A DNA stretch of 64,000 nt, taken from the IMG/VR virus record IMGVR_UViG_3300044811_000020, positions 1 through 64,000 of that record, one strand, 5' to 3'. Position 1 is the first letter of the stretch. Every line of letters starts with the position of its first letter. Both the position numbers and the translations under genes were made by a program. The stretch is from a virus. The notes beneath the pieces were generated by a model. The model saw nothing but the letters and a program-made list of their open reading frames with translations, had not been told where the DNA came from and ran no database searches. Below are positions 49,587 through 58,527 of the stretch, one piece after another.

Positions 49587-49949
49587 ATGCCAAATCTGCG
49601 AATTTTCGGGTATTCGGGCGTCGTCCAGCTAGAGCAGCGGATGGTGAAATCGTTTAATTCAGACTCGCAGTTTGTCCGCATGGAACCATATCTATGGGCA
49701 TCGGGGCCGATCACCCTCAATGGTGCCACTCCGGTTGCGTCGCTAGTGCAGCCGAACGATAACGCCACCTTCGTCGTGGTCGAGGTCGACGACGGCGCGG
49801 CGGTGCGATACGAGCTCAATCCTAACGGTCCGTTGGCGGCCAATGCGCGCAACGCCTCCGTGAATTCCCCCCGTCTACAAGGCGAAAATATCTTTCAGTG
49901 GTTCAAGGGTGCCACGATGTCATTCGTCGACAAGGCCGCGACGGGATAA
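49587..49949 (+). CDS. Hypothetical protein before large terminase (120 aa)
   Basis: A beta-rich soluble protein, no signal peptide, TTCGGAGG ribosome site. Three bases from terL. Could be virion-associated. Unknown. Confidence 0.6.
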   Translation: MPNLRIFGYSGVVQLEQRMVKSFNSDSQFVRMEPYLWASGPITLNGATPVASLVQPNDNATFVVVEVDDGAAVRYELNPNGPLAANARNASVNSPRLQGENIFQWFKGATMSFVDKAATG

Positions 49950-49952
49950 GCC

Positions 49953-51515
49953 ATGAGCGACGCATCAGCGATCGAGGCGGTCCGCGATACCCGGGAATGG
50001 AAGGCTTCCAAAGCGCAGTTGGCTGACCGGACTTTCCGCCTCAATAATCTCTACGCCATCAAGAATGCCGACGGCTTGCCGGTGCCGTTCCGGCTCAACG
50101 CGGCGCAGTCGCACTATGCCGGTCGGGAATGGTTTCGCGACACCATCCTGAAAAGCCGAAAACTAGGATTCTCGACGTTCATCAGTATTCGGATGCTGGA
50201 TGCCTGCATATTCGCCTCGAATACCACGGCCGGCATCATTGACCAGACGCTGGATGATGCCAAGGCCAAGCTTGCAATGGCCAAATTTGCTTATGAGCGC
50301 ATGCCGGCATCGCTGCGCCAGGGGATGCCGCTCGTCATTGATAATCAAGAGGAATTGAAGTGGCAGAACGGCTCCAAGATCGTCGCCGGCACGTCCTATC
50401 GCGGCGATACTCCGCAGTTGCTGCATATTTCTGAGTATGGGCCGATATCCGCCAAGTCGCCGCTGATCGCCAAGGAAATCAAGACGGGCACCATCGAATC
50501 GGTGCCGATAAACGGCAAGATATGGGTGGAATCGACGGCCAAGGGCACCTCGGGCGAGTTCTTCGATCTCGTGAAGGCCGGGGAGCAGTTGCAGGCCTCA
50601 CGCCAGCGGCTGACGCAAAGGGACTTCAGACTCCACTTCTACTCATGGAACATGAACCCCGCGAATAGGCTGCCGATCAATCTGGTTCATATCCCAAGCG
50701 ATATGAGAGAGTATTTCGAAGAGCTTAGGGAAAAGCACGGCATCGTCACAGACGGTGAACAGCAGGCGTGGTACGTCAAAACGCGCGAGTTTTTAGGGCC
50801 CGATGAGATACGTGCTGAACATCCGTCCGTCGCAGATGAATGCTTCTATGCGTCGCTTGAGGGTGCTTATTTCAAAAATGAAATGAATGCAGCGAGGCGC
50901 GACAAGCGCATTGGATACCCGATTGCCTACGACTCCACGCGGCCAGTCCATACGGGGTTGGACCTCGGCATGGATGGCGCGATGGCAATTATCTTTTTTC
51001 AGACCGATGGCGTGCGGCATCGCTTTATAGACTTCGCGCGGGGCGAAAGTGCCGGACTCTCAGACTTCATTCGGATCGTGAAAGAGAAAGCGACCACGCG
51101 CGGCTGGCTCTACGGCACCCATTATTCGCCGCACGATATTGAGGTTCGTGATTGGAGTAATATGAGCGGCATTACCGCCAAGACTCGGCGGGAGGTGGCG
51201 GCGGAGCACGGCATAAACTTTACGGTTGTCGGCCGGGTGCAGGACAAATCAGATTCTATCGAGGCTGCGCGGCGCTTGATATCGTCAAGCTGGTTTTGTT
51301 CGGATCGCGCTGATGGCCTAGTCGAAGCACTGGATTCGTACAGCCGGCAGTGGAATAAGACCACAATGCAGTGGATGGCTCAGCCCGCGAAGAATGGTGC
51401 GGATCACCCAGCCGACGCTTTTCAACAAATCGCCATGGGTTTAATCCCAGATCGCGTCCTCAGACGTGATATGATCACCGGGGGCAAGAGGAAAGGATCG
51501 CATTGGAGTGCGTAG
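49953..51515 (+). CDS. terL: Large terminase subunit (520 aa)
   Basis: Packaging motor and nuclease: the Walker-A-like region K-S-R-K-L-G-F-S-T near residue 70, the Walker-B-like L-L-H-I-S-E-Y-G near residue 156, and RNase-H-type nuclease acidic motifs G-L-D-L-G-M-D-G and the final H-P-A-D-A. It cuts and pumps DNA through the portal. It lies 26-30 kb from the portal and the TerS candidate, unlike the usual adjacent order. Confidence 0.9.
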   Translation: MSDASAIEAVRDTREWKASKAQLADRTFRLNNLYAIKNADGLPVPFRLNAAQSHYAGREWFRDTILKSRKLGFSTFISIRMLDACIFASNTTAGIIDQTLDDAKAKLAMAKFAYERMPASLRQGMPLVIDNQEELKWQNGSKIVAGTSYRGDTPQLLHISEYGPISAKSPLIAKEIKTGTIESVPINGKIWVESTAKGTSGEFFDLVKAGEQLQASRQRLTQRDFRLHFYSWNMNPANRLPINLVHIPSDMREYFEELREKHGIVTDGEQQAWYVKTREFLGPDEIRAEHPSVADECFYASLEGAYFKNEMNAARRDKRIGYPIAYDSTRPVHTGLDLGMDGAMAIIFFQTDGVRHRFIDFARGESAGLSDFIRIVKEKATTRGWLYGTHYSPHDIEVRDWSNMSGITAKTRREVAAEHGINFTVVGRVQDKSDSIEAARRLISSSWFCSDRADGLVEALDSYSRQWNKTTMQWMAQPAKNGADHPADAFQQIAMGLIPDRVLRRDMITGGKRKGSHWSA

Positions 51516-52146
51516 GATAGGCACCAGCAACGCCCTTGATTTGGCGGGCATAAGATATGGCCGGCTCTTGGTTAAGAGCCGTGGCCCGAATAATAAGTGG
51601 TCGCAAACCACTTGGTTTTGCGTTTGCGACTGTGGCGTTGAGCGGTTATTTGCGGGGCGCGATTTGCGAGGTGGCGACACCAAGTCCTGCGGCTGCTTAG
51701 ATGCTGAATCTCGCAAAGAGCGGCATGTAACGCATGGGCACGCGCGCGTTGGGCAACTTTCGCCGGAGTATAGCGTCTGGCGTGCGATGCACGGGCGCTG
51801 CAATGATATGACTGATGAACGCTACGGCGGTCGGGGGATCACCGTTTGTGAGCGGTGGGCCGACTTTGAGGCGTTCTATGAGGACATGGGTCCGCGTCCG
51901 TCCATGGAGCATTCAATCGAAAGAACCAAGAACGGCGAGGGCTACAGCAAAGAAAATTGCATTTGGGGAACTCGGGATCAGCAGGCTCGTAATCGGCGGT
52001 CGAATATCGTTGTTGAATATCGCGGTGAAGAAATGGTGCTGACCGACGCATGCAAACTGGCCGGGCTGCCATTCTCCACGGTGAGGGCGCGTATAAAGGT
52101 TTTGGGGTGGGATACTGCCCGGGCGCTGATGGAGCCTATCCGATGA
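51508..52146 (+). CDS. Homing-endonuclease-like protein, paralog C (212 aa)
   Basis: GTG start eight bases inside terL. N-terminal zinc ribbon (C-V-C-D-C-G ... S-C-G-C), conserved core W..M..RC, Y-G-G-R-G-I-T-V-C-E-R-W, M-G-P-R-P, E-N-C-I-W-G-T and a C-terminal helical region (F-S-T-V-R-A-R-I). Nearest relative is paralog A. Genes beside terL are common homing targets. Confidence 0.65.
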   Translation: MRRIGTSNALDLAGIRYGRLLVKSRGPNNKWSQTTWFCVCDCGVERLFAGRDLRGGDTKSCGCLDAESRKERHVTHGHARVGQLSPEYSVWRAMHGRCNDMTDERYGGRGITVCERWADFEAFYEDMGPRPSMEHSIERTKNGEGYSKENCIWGTRDQQARNRRSNIVVEYRGEEMVLTDACKLAGLPFSTVRARIKVLGWDTARALMEPIR

Positions 52147-52364
52147 GCCGCCACGATCGACGAGCGCGGGCAAAAGAGGCGGGGCTGGATTGGCGGGCGA
52201 ATCAGCGCGCCAGTAGAACAGCCGCGCGCGTGGAGCGGGCCGTGCTGGCGATGCGCCCAGATGAGGCTAGGAAGATTTTAGCCGAATGGGCGGCCGAGAC
52301 AGGCCGCTCTCAGGCCGATGTGGATGCGCTGAACGCGAGGGTGGGCGATGGTCAGGCGAGATGA
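52143..52364 (+). CDS. Hypothetical basic protein (73 aa)
   Basis: A basic helical protein, MSRHDRRARAKEAGLDWRAN, ATGA start overlap. Unknown. Confidence 0.6.
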   Translation: MSRHDRRARAKEAGLDWRANQRASRTAARVERAVLAMRPDEARKILAEWAAETGRSQADVDALNARVGDGQAR

Positions 52365-52533
52365 CCCGATCGAGGATCGTCGGCGCGCGCTGATGCGCCA
52401 GGCGGCGGCGATGTCCAATAGCAAATTCAGCCTTAGCGGGCGGGAGAAGGAGGGCGGCTACAAGCCGCGCAAGCCTTCGCTGCCGAAAATGCCTTGGGAT
52501 GACAAGGCGGAGGGCGATAATGGGGACGCGTGA
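52348..52533 (+). CDS. Hypothetical basic protein (61 aa)
   Basis: Highly charged and likely disordered, overlapping neighbours at both ends (16 and 14 bases). Unknown. Confidence 0.5.
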   Translation: MVRRDDPIEDRRRALMRQAAAMSNSKFSLSGREKEGGYKPRKPSLPKMPWDDKAEGDNGDA

Positions 52534-52753
52534 GCTCAAAGATAGCTTCAATCAGGTTGCCGCGCCGGTTGCTACCTGCACCAAGGCGCTGATGGAGACG
52601 TTGCCGGGCGGTATCCAGAAACTGTATTTCAGCGGAAGCTATGCGGATGGCGCGGGGTTTGTTATAGAGAGCCCGCAAATCAGACCCGGGGTTGACCTCG
52701 TTCTCGCATCACGAGACGTCGCCGCGGAGCTTTTAAACCGGACGAGGGCATAA
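52520..52753 (+). CDS. Hypothetical protein (77 aa)
   Basis: Start MGTRELKDSF with GGAGGG upstream. Alpha/beta, ends in TAATG overlap with the first exported gene of the distal cluster. Unknown. Confidence 0.6.
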   Translation: MGTRELKDSFNQVAAPVATCTKALMETLPGGIQKLYFSGSYADGAGFVIESPQIRPGVDLVLASRDVAAELLNRTRA

Positions 52754-53112
52754 TGATGCGATTCATTGCGACGTTTCTTGCGTCCATTCTGTGGTGCGGC
52801 GCGGCATTTGCGACGGACTGCTCCGGGACGATCGCGACGGGCGGGACGGCGCAGACGATCTTCACGAGTTCGAACGTCCGCACGCTGATGGTGATGAACA
52901 ATTCCGCGAATCTGATGTGCATGTCCATCAGCGGGGTTGCGGCAACGATCGCAGGCACGAATTGCGGGGCGGGCTCCTATGTTCTCCAACCTGGTTCGGC
53001 CACGGCCGCCGGTGGCTCGTTTTACAAAGACGGGAATGGTCCGGCGATAAGCACGGTCTCGATTATATCTTCTGGCACCGGGGATAGATTCTCGTGTGAG
53101 CGGGGCAGTTAA
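52753..53112 (+). CDS. Exported Cys-paired protein (119 aa)
   Basis: Signal peptide MMRFIATFLASILWCGAAFA; the mature chain of about 99 residues is beta-rich with four cysteines (D-C, M-C, N-C, S-C). The C-terminal 17 bases overlap the next exported gene. Likely folded with two disulfides outside the cytoplasm. Confidence 0.75.
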   Translation: MMRFIATFLASILWCGAAFATDCSGTIATGGTAQTIFTSSNVRTLMVMNNSANLMCMSISGVAATIAGTNCGAGSYVLQPGSATAAGGSFYKDGNGPAISTVSIISSGTGDRFSCERGS

Positions 53113-53338
53113 CGTGCTCCGGATCGCGCTGGCGGGTGCCCTCATGCTGGCCTCGGTCGGCGCATATGCTCAATTCAATAAATGCGGCCGCGGGTTCTGT
53201 CCCGGCGGCATTAACGGTCCCGGGGTGACGACGCCGGGCGGCGCGATTGCGCCTCCATCGTGCAGCCCGGGTGCGGCCACGGGCGAGATGGATTTCTCTA
53301 AATGCAGCAATATCGCGATTACGGCCGCTCTTTGGTAA
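53096..53338 (+). CDS. Exported small Cys-rich protein (80 aa)
   Basis: Signal peptide in the first 26 residues (V-L-R-I-A-L-A-G-A-L-M-L-A-S-V-G-A-Y-A); an in-frame GTG 18 bases later may be the true start. The mature part of about 54 residues has four cysteines (K-C-G-R-G-F-C, S-C, K-C). Resembles a disulfide-knotted secreted peptide. Unknown. Confidence 0.68.
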   Translation: MSGAVNVLRIALAGALMLASVGAYAQFNKCGRGFCPGGINGPGVTTPGGAIAPPSCSPGAATGEMDFSKCSNIAITAALW

Positions 53339-53349
53339 AGGAAACGATC

Positions 53350-54549
53350 ATGCGCAGATTACTCGCTCTCTTTGCAGTCGGGCTGGCGCTGGTCGCTTCT
53401 CCGGCTGCCGCGGACTGGACCGGCAAGAATGCCGCCGGCACCACGATAACATTTTTCAACGGAGTGGATTGCACCAGCGTCGTCTGCGTACCGATCGCGG
53501 CGCTCGTCAACGCGGCTGGTGCCACGGCATACGGCACTGCTGGAGCGTCGAATGCGGCGGTCCTCTCGGTGCAAGGCATCGCCTCGGGCACGCCTCTGCC
53601 GATCAGCGGCACGGTGACGTCGAACGTCGGCACCGGCACCCGCGCGGTTAGTATTGCCTCGGGGCAGGTGGCGTCTGGGGCCATCGCCGCGGGCGCTCTC
53701 GCTTCCGGATCGATCTCCGCTGGCGCGCAGGTTGATCTGTTGACCATGCGCGGCACGGTGGCGGCCGGTACTGCGGCGGCCAACTCAATGCTGACGGGAT
53801 GTATCTATAACTCGAGCCCGATCACATTGACGACCGGCCAAGGTGCGGCTGTGCAATGCAGCGTCAATGGATATCCGACCGTTGTGGTCTCGAACACGCT
53901 AACTGCGGTTACGCCTGGTGATGGCATCACGACGACAATCTACGGAACGGCCGCGGCTTCTCCAGTCATCGGCGCAACGTTGCTCTGGAACGGCACCACC
54001 TATGATCGATGGAAGTCCTCCGGTTCGACCGGAATCGCCGCTGCTGGACTCTTCCAGGGCGCCACGGCGCTTTCGGCGACCAACGGTATTTTCGCCAATA
54101 TCTTACAGGGCAACGCGGTTCTGTCGGCGACTAACCCATCCTTCGCTCGTTCAACCGACGGCACTCGCTCTGCGATCATTGATCCATGCGAGGCTAATCT
54201 GCAGTCCTACGCTCCGATCAGCATAACGACTGCGACCACCACGCGCATCGTGGCCCCATCTGCCAGCAACAAAACGTATATATGCCATCTATTCCTGACC
54301 TCGGCGGCCGCTGACAATATCGGCATTGTCGAGGGCACTGGCGGCACCTGCGGCACCGGCACCGCTGGTGTGATCGGCGGCACCACTGCGGCGAACGGCC
54401 CGAACTTCGCGGCGAATGGCGGCGTTGCTCTCCATGCTGGCGGCAAGGTAGCGGCGGCGCAGACGGCTGGAACGAACGTTGATCTCTGCCTGATCACCTC
54501 GGCAGCCACGCCGCTCGCCGGCGGCATCAAATACGTGCAAGCGCCGTAA
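53350..54549 (+). CDS. Exported fibre-like protein (399 aa)
   Basis: Signal peptide MRRLLALFAVGLALVASPAA, then a low-complexity Ala/Gly/Thr region and a beta C-terminal domain. Eight mature cysteines (an even number). AAAGGAA ribosome site. Content resembles tail fibres in repetitive G-T-A-G and A-S-G-S runs. Confidence 0.75.
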   Translation: MRRLLALFAVGLALVASPAAADWTGKNAAGTTITFFNGVDCTSVVCVPIAALVNAAGATAYGTAGASNAAVLSVQGIASGTPLPISGTVTSNVGTGTRAVSIASGQVASGAIAAGALASGSISAGAQVDLLTMRGTVAAGTAAANSMLTGCIYNSSPITLTTGQGAAVQCSVNGYPTVVVSNTLTAVTPGDGITTTIYGTAAASPVIGATLLWNGTTYDRWKSSGSTGIAAAGLFQGATALSATNGIFANILQGNAVLSATNPSFARSTDGTRSAIIDPCEANLQSYAPISITTATTTRIVAPSASNKTYICHLFLTSAAADNIGIVEGTGGTCGTGTAGVIGGTTAANGPNFAANGGVALHAGGKVAAAQTAGTNVDLCLITSAATPLAGGIKYVQAP

Positions 54550-54560
54550 GGAATCCCGCC

Positions 54561-55490
54561 ATGAACAAACTCTTTGGCCTTTTCCTTCTCGCGATCGCGT
54601 TCCTGGCGCCGGATGCCGCCTATGCGGTCAACTGCTTTTGGGTTGGTGGCACAGGTCCTTGGACTAGCGCTAGCATCGCTAATTGGGCACCTACAACTGG
54701 CGGGGCTGCAACTGGATGCCAGACCAGCAACGCTGCCCCTGCGGCGGGCGATACTATCACGTTCGATTCCAGTTCGGGCGGCGGAACGGCGACTCCTGAC
54801 TCGTCTATCAACGGCATTGCATTTGGCGCTCTGTCAGCAGGTGGCTATACCAACGGAACGCTTGCGTTCAACACAAACAACCCAAGTCCAACATTCGCTT
54901 CGGTAAGCTTCACTGGCGCTGTAACGCGCACCATCAATATGGGCAGCGGAACGTGGACGATTACTGGCAGCACTTCGACTATATTTACTGTGGCGACCGC
55001 TACCGGCCTGACGGATACTTTTCAAAACGCAACCATCGCGTTTACAGCAACGACATCTAACACTCGGTTCTTCTTGAGTGCAGGAAAGACCTTTGGGGCA
55101 TTTACGGTAAGTAACAATACCAGCCTTGGCATAGTCAGCATGACAGGTGCCAACACGTTTGCTTCGATGACCATTGGGTCTGGGACTACTATCGGTATTC
55201 CTGTGAATACAACAACCACCATATCAGGTGCATCGACATTTACAGGAACAGCTGCTGCGCCTTCGGGAATAATTGGAGATTCACTAGGCAACGGGAATAC
55301 CGCCACGATAAGCTTCTCGGCTGGCACAACTACAATGGTTTGGGGAGCATTAGTTAACATAACCACAGCCGGGGCGGGCACATTCACAGCCACTAATAGT
55401 TTTAACAACCGCACAGTCCTCGATGCAGGGGACACTATTTCGCCTCCGAGCGGAAGCGGTGGCGGTGGCGGCAGGATCATTGGTGGATAA
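54561..55490 (+). CDS. Exported beta-helical fibre-like protein (309 aa)
   Basis: Signal peptide MNKLFGLFLLAIAFLAPDAA, mature chain rich in Thr/Ser/Gly with repeating strand units (T-F-T-G, A-T-I-S-F), two cysteines near the N-terminus, and a Gly-rich tail (S-G-G-G-G-G-R-I-I-G-G). Visibly more A/T-rich than most of the genome. Probably an adhesin or receptor-binding partner of the tailspike. Confidence 0.75.
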   Translation: MNKLFGLFLLAIAFLAPDAAYAVNCFWVGGTGPWTSASIANWAPTTGGAATGCQTSNAAPAAGDTITFDSSSGGGTATPDSSINGIAFGALSAGGYTNGTLAFNTNNPSPTFASVSFTGAVTRTINMGSGTWTITGSTSTIFTVATATGLTDTFQNATIAFTATTSNTRFFLSAGKTFGAFTVSNNTSLGIVSMTGANTFASMTIGSGTTIGIPVNTTTTISGASTFTGTAAAPSGIIGDSLGNGNTATISFSAGTTTMVWGALVNITTAGAGTFTATNSFNNRTVLDAGDTISPPSGSGGGGGRIIGG

Positions 55491-57802
55491 TGAAGTGGAA
55501 ATTCATTGCGGCGATTTTAGCCTTACTCATACCGAGCGCTTGCTACGCTGCATTCGCAATCTTTCAAACTGCTACCACAGGGGTAGTGGCGGCTGCATCA
55601 TCGTGTAACGTCATTACTGGCGTTGCTACCGGGATGGATGCGGGGACGTGCTTAGTCACTCCCGCGACATGCGACGGTGTGGCAGATGATCGTGTTGCCT
55701 TAGTAGCCGCTAACACTTGGGGGCGGGCGACCACCGCACAGACTGCTGGCTTGGTTGTTGAGCTTTATATTCCACCCGGCAAAACTTGCATGATCCTGTC
55801 CGGCGTGGTGCATTTTGCTCCCGTTTTAGCCGGACTAAAGAAGGGTCGCCTAACCGCTTACGGCTCCTCCATTAACGGTGACGGCGTACACAGTATTGCC
55901 CTTGGGGCAACGACCACGCAGGGTGGCGTGTGTCAGGTGGGTATTACTTTCGCAGGCGGTTGCAGCGCTCGAACAGCGTCAGTCACAGCGGGTGCTTCGT
56001 CTGTCACGCTTGATGCTACGGCATCCGGGGTTTCATTGGCAACTCTATGCGCGCGCTTTCATAACAACGGTTATGTGGCGGTGGCAGGGTTTGACTTGCA
56101 AGGCGCGTTTTCCAGCGCTTACGGTTTCCCACCGAATCCTCAATGGTCTGAGTGGATAAAAATCGCCCCAACGGGAGTGAATAGCTGTTCCGGGTCGGGA
56201 GTAATTACGTTCGCAACCACTCTACAAAACAGCTATCTCTCAACATGGCCGTTGTATTCGAGCGGCGCTGCCACGGAGGCCGATCAAGGAGGCCCTGCTA
56301 CCATTTACTCTGTGGGCAGCGGGATCGCCGCCCCCATAAGTGTAGATAGCTGGGATGGTGAAGCTGAAGTCTATGGCCTTACCACCGATATAAATCTCTA
56401 CGTGATGGGCCGTTCGTTTTACGGCAAAGACATAACGATGAATGGGACGGGATGCATCTGGCCGTCACAGAATGGGAGTGCCACTTTCGTAAATACGTCC
56501 GGACTGAATTGCATCATCGAAGTTGATAAGATGATAGGGACGCTTACGTATGATAATTCGCCGATCAAGCGTATCTTTTTCCAGAGTTCCTCTACAGCTG
56601 ATCTCATTGTCCGAAACACAGTCTTTCCAAACAATAGCCCGACAGCCAACATAGATGGCACTCCTCGGCGCGCAGCGATTTCAAATTCAACTATTCCGTT
56701 TTTGAAATTGGGGCCGCAGGCGTATGGGGAAGCAGACAGCTTCTCCTGCACCAATTGCGTGATTGGCAACGTACTCACGGGCCCGTCTGTAATCTTCAAA
56801 GGAGGTACGGGAGACCCCGGCGCAAATGTCTTCTTCGCCAGCCCAAACATTGCCAGCGGTGTTTTCAGTATTCCTGATTCCATGGCTGTTACAGGCTTTG
56901 CCAATAACGGCTCTGGCTTCGTTCGTTTAACTGTCGCGAGCACCACAGGATGGGCTACCGGGCTTCGGCCGGGTCATCAGGGATTATTCGGAAGCTGCCC
57001 CGGTACTTGCGCTGCAAGCTTCATATTGACTGTTGTCGATGCTACCCATTTTGACACCAATTTGGCATTCGCCAGCTACACTTGGTCTGGTGGTGGCTCG
57101 ATGACCCTTGGGGCACAGCAATGGAATGTCCCCGGCCACTATTTCAGCTTTAGCAGTTCAACTGGTCCCGCCACGCAGTTCTACCAAATCACTGGCGTAA
57201 CGCAGGACGCGACCGGCACGCATGTAGCAACAACATTTCCCGGCAGTGCAATTCCGACAATACCGCTGAGTGGCCCCGCTACGGTATTCCTACCGCCGTC
57301 CATTGCAAACTTTACTTGCACCAATTGCACCGGCACTGCTCAAGCCGTAGACATGAGCACATGGCCCGCAAATAAGCCCATATTTCAATACTCCAACAGG
57401 TCGTACTCAAACTTGACGGCGATGGAAACCGGCACGCTCTTAGGTGCAGTGACTAGCATCACCATCACTGTGTCGGATGCTTATACCGGCGCAACGAACC
57501 CGATGCGGTTTCAGTTGTTTGGGAATACTGTGAATGCAGCCGGAACGCTGCAGAACTATGCTGGTATAATCAACCTTCGTCAGGCGGGCATTCGTGTTAT
57601 CACCCCTGCGGGAGTTACCTGCGACACAGGCGGCGGCCCAGTTGGGGGTGCCTGCTCTGGTGACAGTAGTCTGACGCTGCCAGCTTCCACTTCCAGATTT
57701 GCCAACACCCTGACGCCATCAAAGCTCGATGGCTCACCAGTCGATGATACGTGGGCGATGAACTACTCATTTGTCTTAGATCAGGGCGTGGTGTGGCCGT
57801 AG
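55490..57802 (+). CDS. Exported beta-helix tailspike/depolymerase candidate (770 aa)
   Basis: Signal peptide MKWKFIAAILALLIPSACYA; next C-D-G-V-A-D-D-R-V-A-L, the usual opening of phage tailspike beta-helices, then long Thr/Ser/Gly-rich coils. Eighteen mature cysteines, an even number, including two F-[ST]-C-T-N-C repeats. Probably binds or cleaves a surface polysaccharide. A signal peptide on a spike is unexpected. Confidence 0.75.
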   Translation: MKWKFIAAILALLIPSACYAAFAIFQTATTGVVAAASSCNVITGVATGMDAGTCLVTPATCDGVADDRVALVAANTWGRATTAQTAGLVVELYIPPGKTCMILSGVVHFAPVLAGLKKGRLTAYGSSINGDGVHSIALGATTTQGGVCQVGITFAGGCSARTASVTAGASSVTLDATASGVSLATLCARFHNNGYVAVAGFDLQGAFSSAYGFPPNPQWSEWIKIAPTGVNSCSGSGVITFATTLQNSYLSTWPLYSSGAATEADQGGPATIYSVGSGIAAPISVDSWDGEAEVYGLTTDINLYVMGRSFYGKDITMNGTGCIWPSQNGSATFVNTSGLNCIIEVDKMIGTLTYDNSPIKRIFFQSSSTADLIVRNTVFPNNSPTANIDGTPRRAAISNSTIPFLKLGPQAYGEADSFSCTNCVIGNVLTGPSVIFKGGTGDPGANVFFASPNIASGVFSIPDSMAVTGFANNGSGFVRLTVASTTGWATGLRPGHQGLFGSCPGTCAASFILTVVDATHFDTNLAFASYTWSGGGSMTLGAQQWNVPGHYFSFSSSTGPATQFYQITGVTQDATGTHVATTFPGSAIPTIPLSGPATVFLPPSIANFTCTNCTGTAQAVDMSTWPANKPIFQYSNRSYSNLTAMETGTLLGAVTSITITVSDAYTGATNPMRFQLFGNTVNAAGTLQNYAGIINLRQAGIRVITPAGVTCDTGGGPVGGACSGDSSLTLPASTSRFANTLTPSKLDGSPVDDTWAMNYSFVLDQGVVWP

Positions 57803-57841
57803 TCGAGGCTGAGCAAAAATCTGTTTCCATCCCCAAACCCT

Positions 57842-58372
57842 CTAGCTGCAGCAAGTGATTAGCGGATAGTTTCCATTGCCGATTGATACCGATCGAAACT
57901 TTGATTTCAGAAGTTCGACGAGATCGTTCATGGAATACCGAGCGTCCCGCGGGGTTCGGTCAGCCTCGACTATTAGGGTGCTGATGGGGGTGTTCCACAG
58001 ATCCTTGTCGCCGAGCAGAATATCGTACTCTGCACCTTCCACGTCCACCTTTAGGAAATCGAGCTGCTTGATTTGACGGGAACCCAGAGTGGTGCTGAGC
58101 TTTTCGGCGGGCACCGAAACCCGTCGCTGGCTGCTCGTATCGATGATATGCTGAAGATTGGGATCTGCAGAAGGATAGCGGGACGACCAGCCGCTTGTGT
58201 TGCAGGAGAAGAAATCGATCTGACCAGACTCCGAGGCTACAGCCTGGTGCCCGTCTAATCTAGGTCTTGACGGCGGGATATTGGGGACATCAGCCCGGAG
58301 TTTGGCCATGACCGCGAGTGCTAACGCTGCGCCCCTGGCTTGTATGGGGCGGGCCGATCGCTGTAATTCCAC
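57842..58372 (-). pseudogene. Truncated FkbM-type methyltransferase (about 156-176 aa)
   Basis: Only the C-terminal half of a Methyltransf_21/FkbM enzyme: A-V-A-S-E-S-G-Q-I-D-F-F, then L-D-F-L-K-V-D-V-E-G-A-E-Y-D-I-L-L-G, then E-A-D-R-T-P. The SAM-binding V-D-V-G-A-N-x-G segment is absent and the first 50 residues are not family-like. The start is unclear (58372 or ATG 58309, neither with a ribosome site). It lies against the tailspike gene on the opposite strand, so it looks like a remnant or a recent fragment insertion. Confidence 0.65.
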
Positions 58373-58527
58373 CAGCGGCAGTCAGCAGGGTAGGCGACTG
58401 CGGCTCTAAGGACCGGCCAATAATGCCCGACTTTAGCAAAGGCTCGCCTGACCCGTTTCTTCGGCTCATTAGGCGGGTAAACCCAGCGCATTGTCTTGCG
58501 TCGTTTCATGTTTCCATCTCTGCTCAT
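58321..58527 (-). CDS. Basic hypothetical protein (68 aa)
   Basis: Start MSRDGNMKRRKTMRWVY overlaps the upstream stop (ATGA); an internal ATG at 58509 is the alternative. Trp/Arg/Lys-rich; may bind nucleic acids. Unknown. Confidence 0.6.
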   Translation of the reverse strand: MSRDGNMKRRKTMRWVYPPNEPKKRVRRAFAKVGHYWPVLRAAVAYPADCRWWNYSDRPAPYKPGAQR

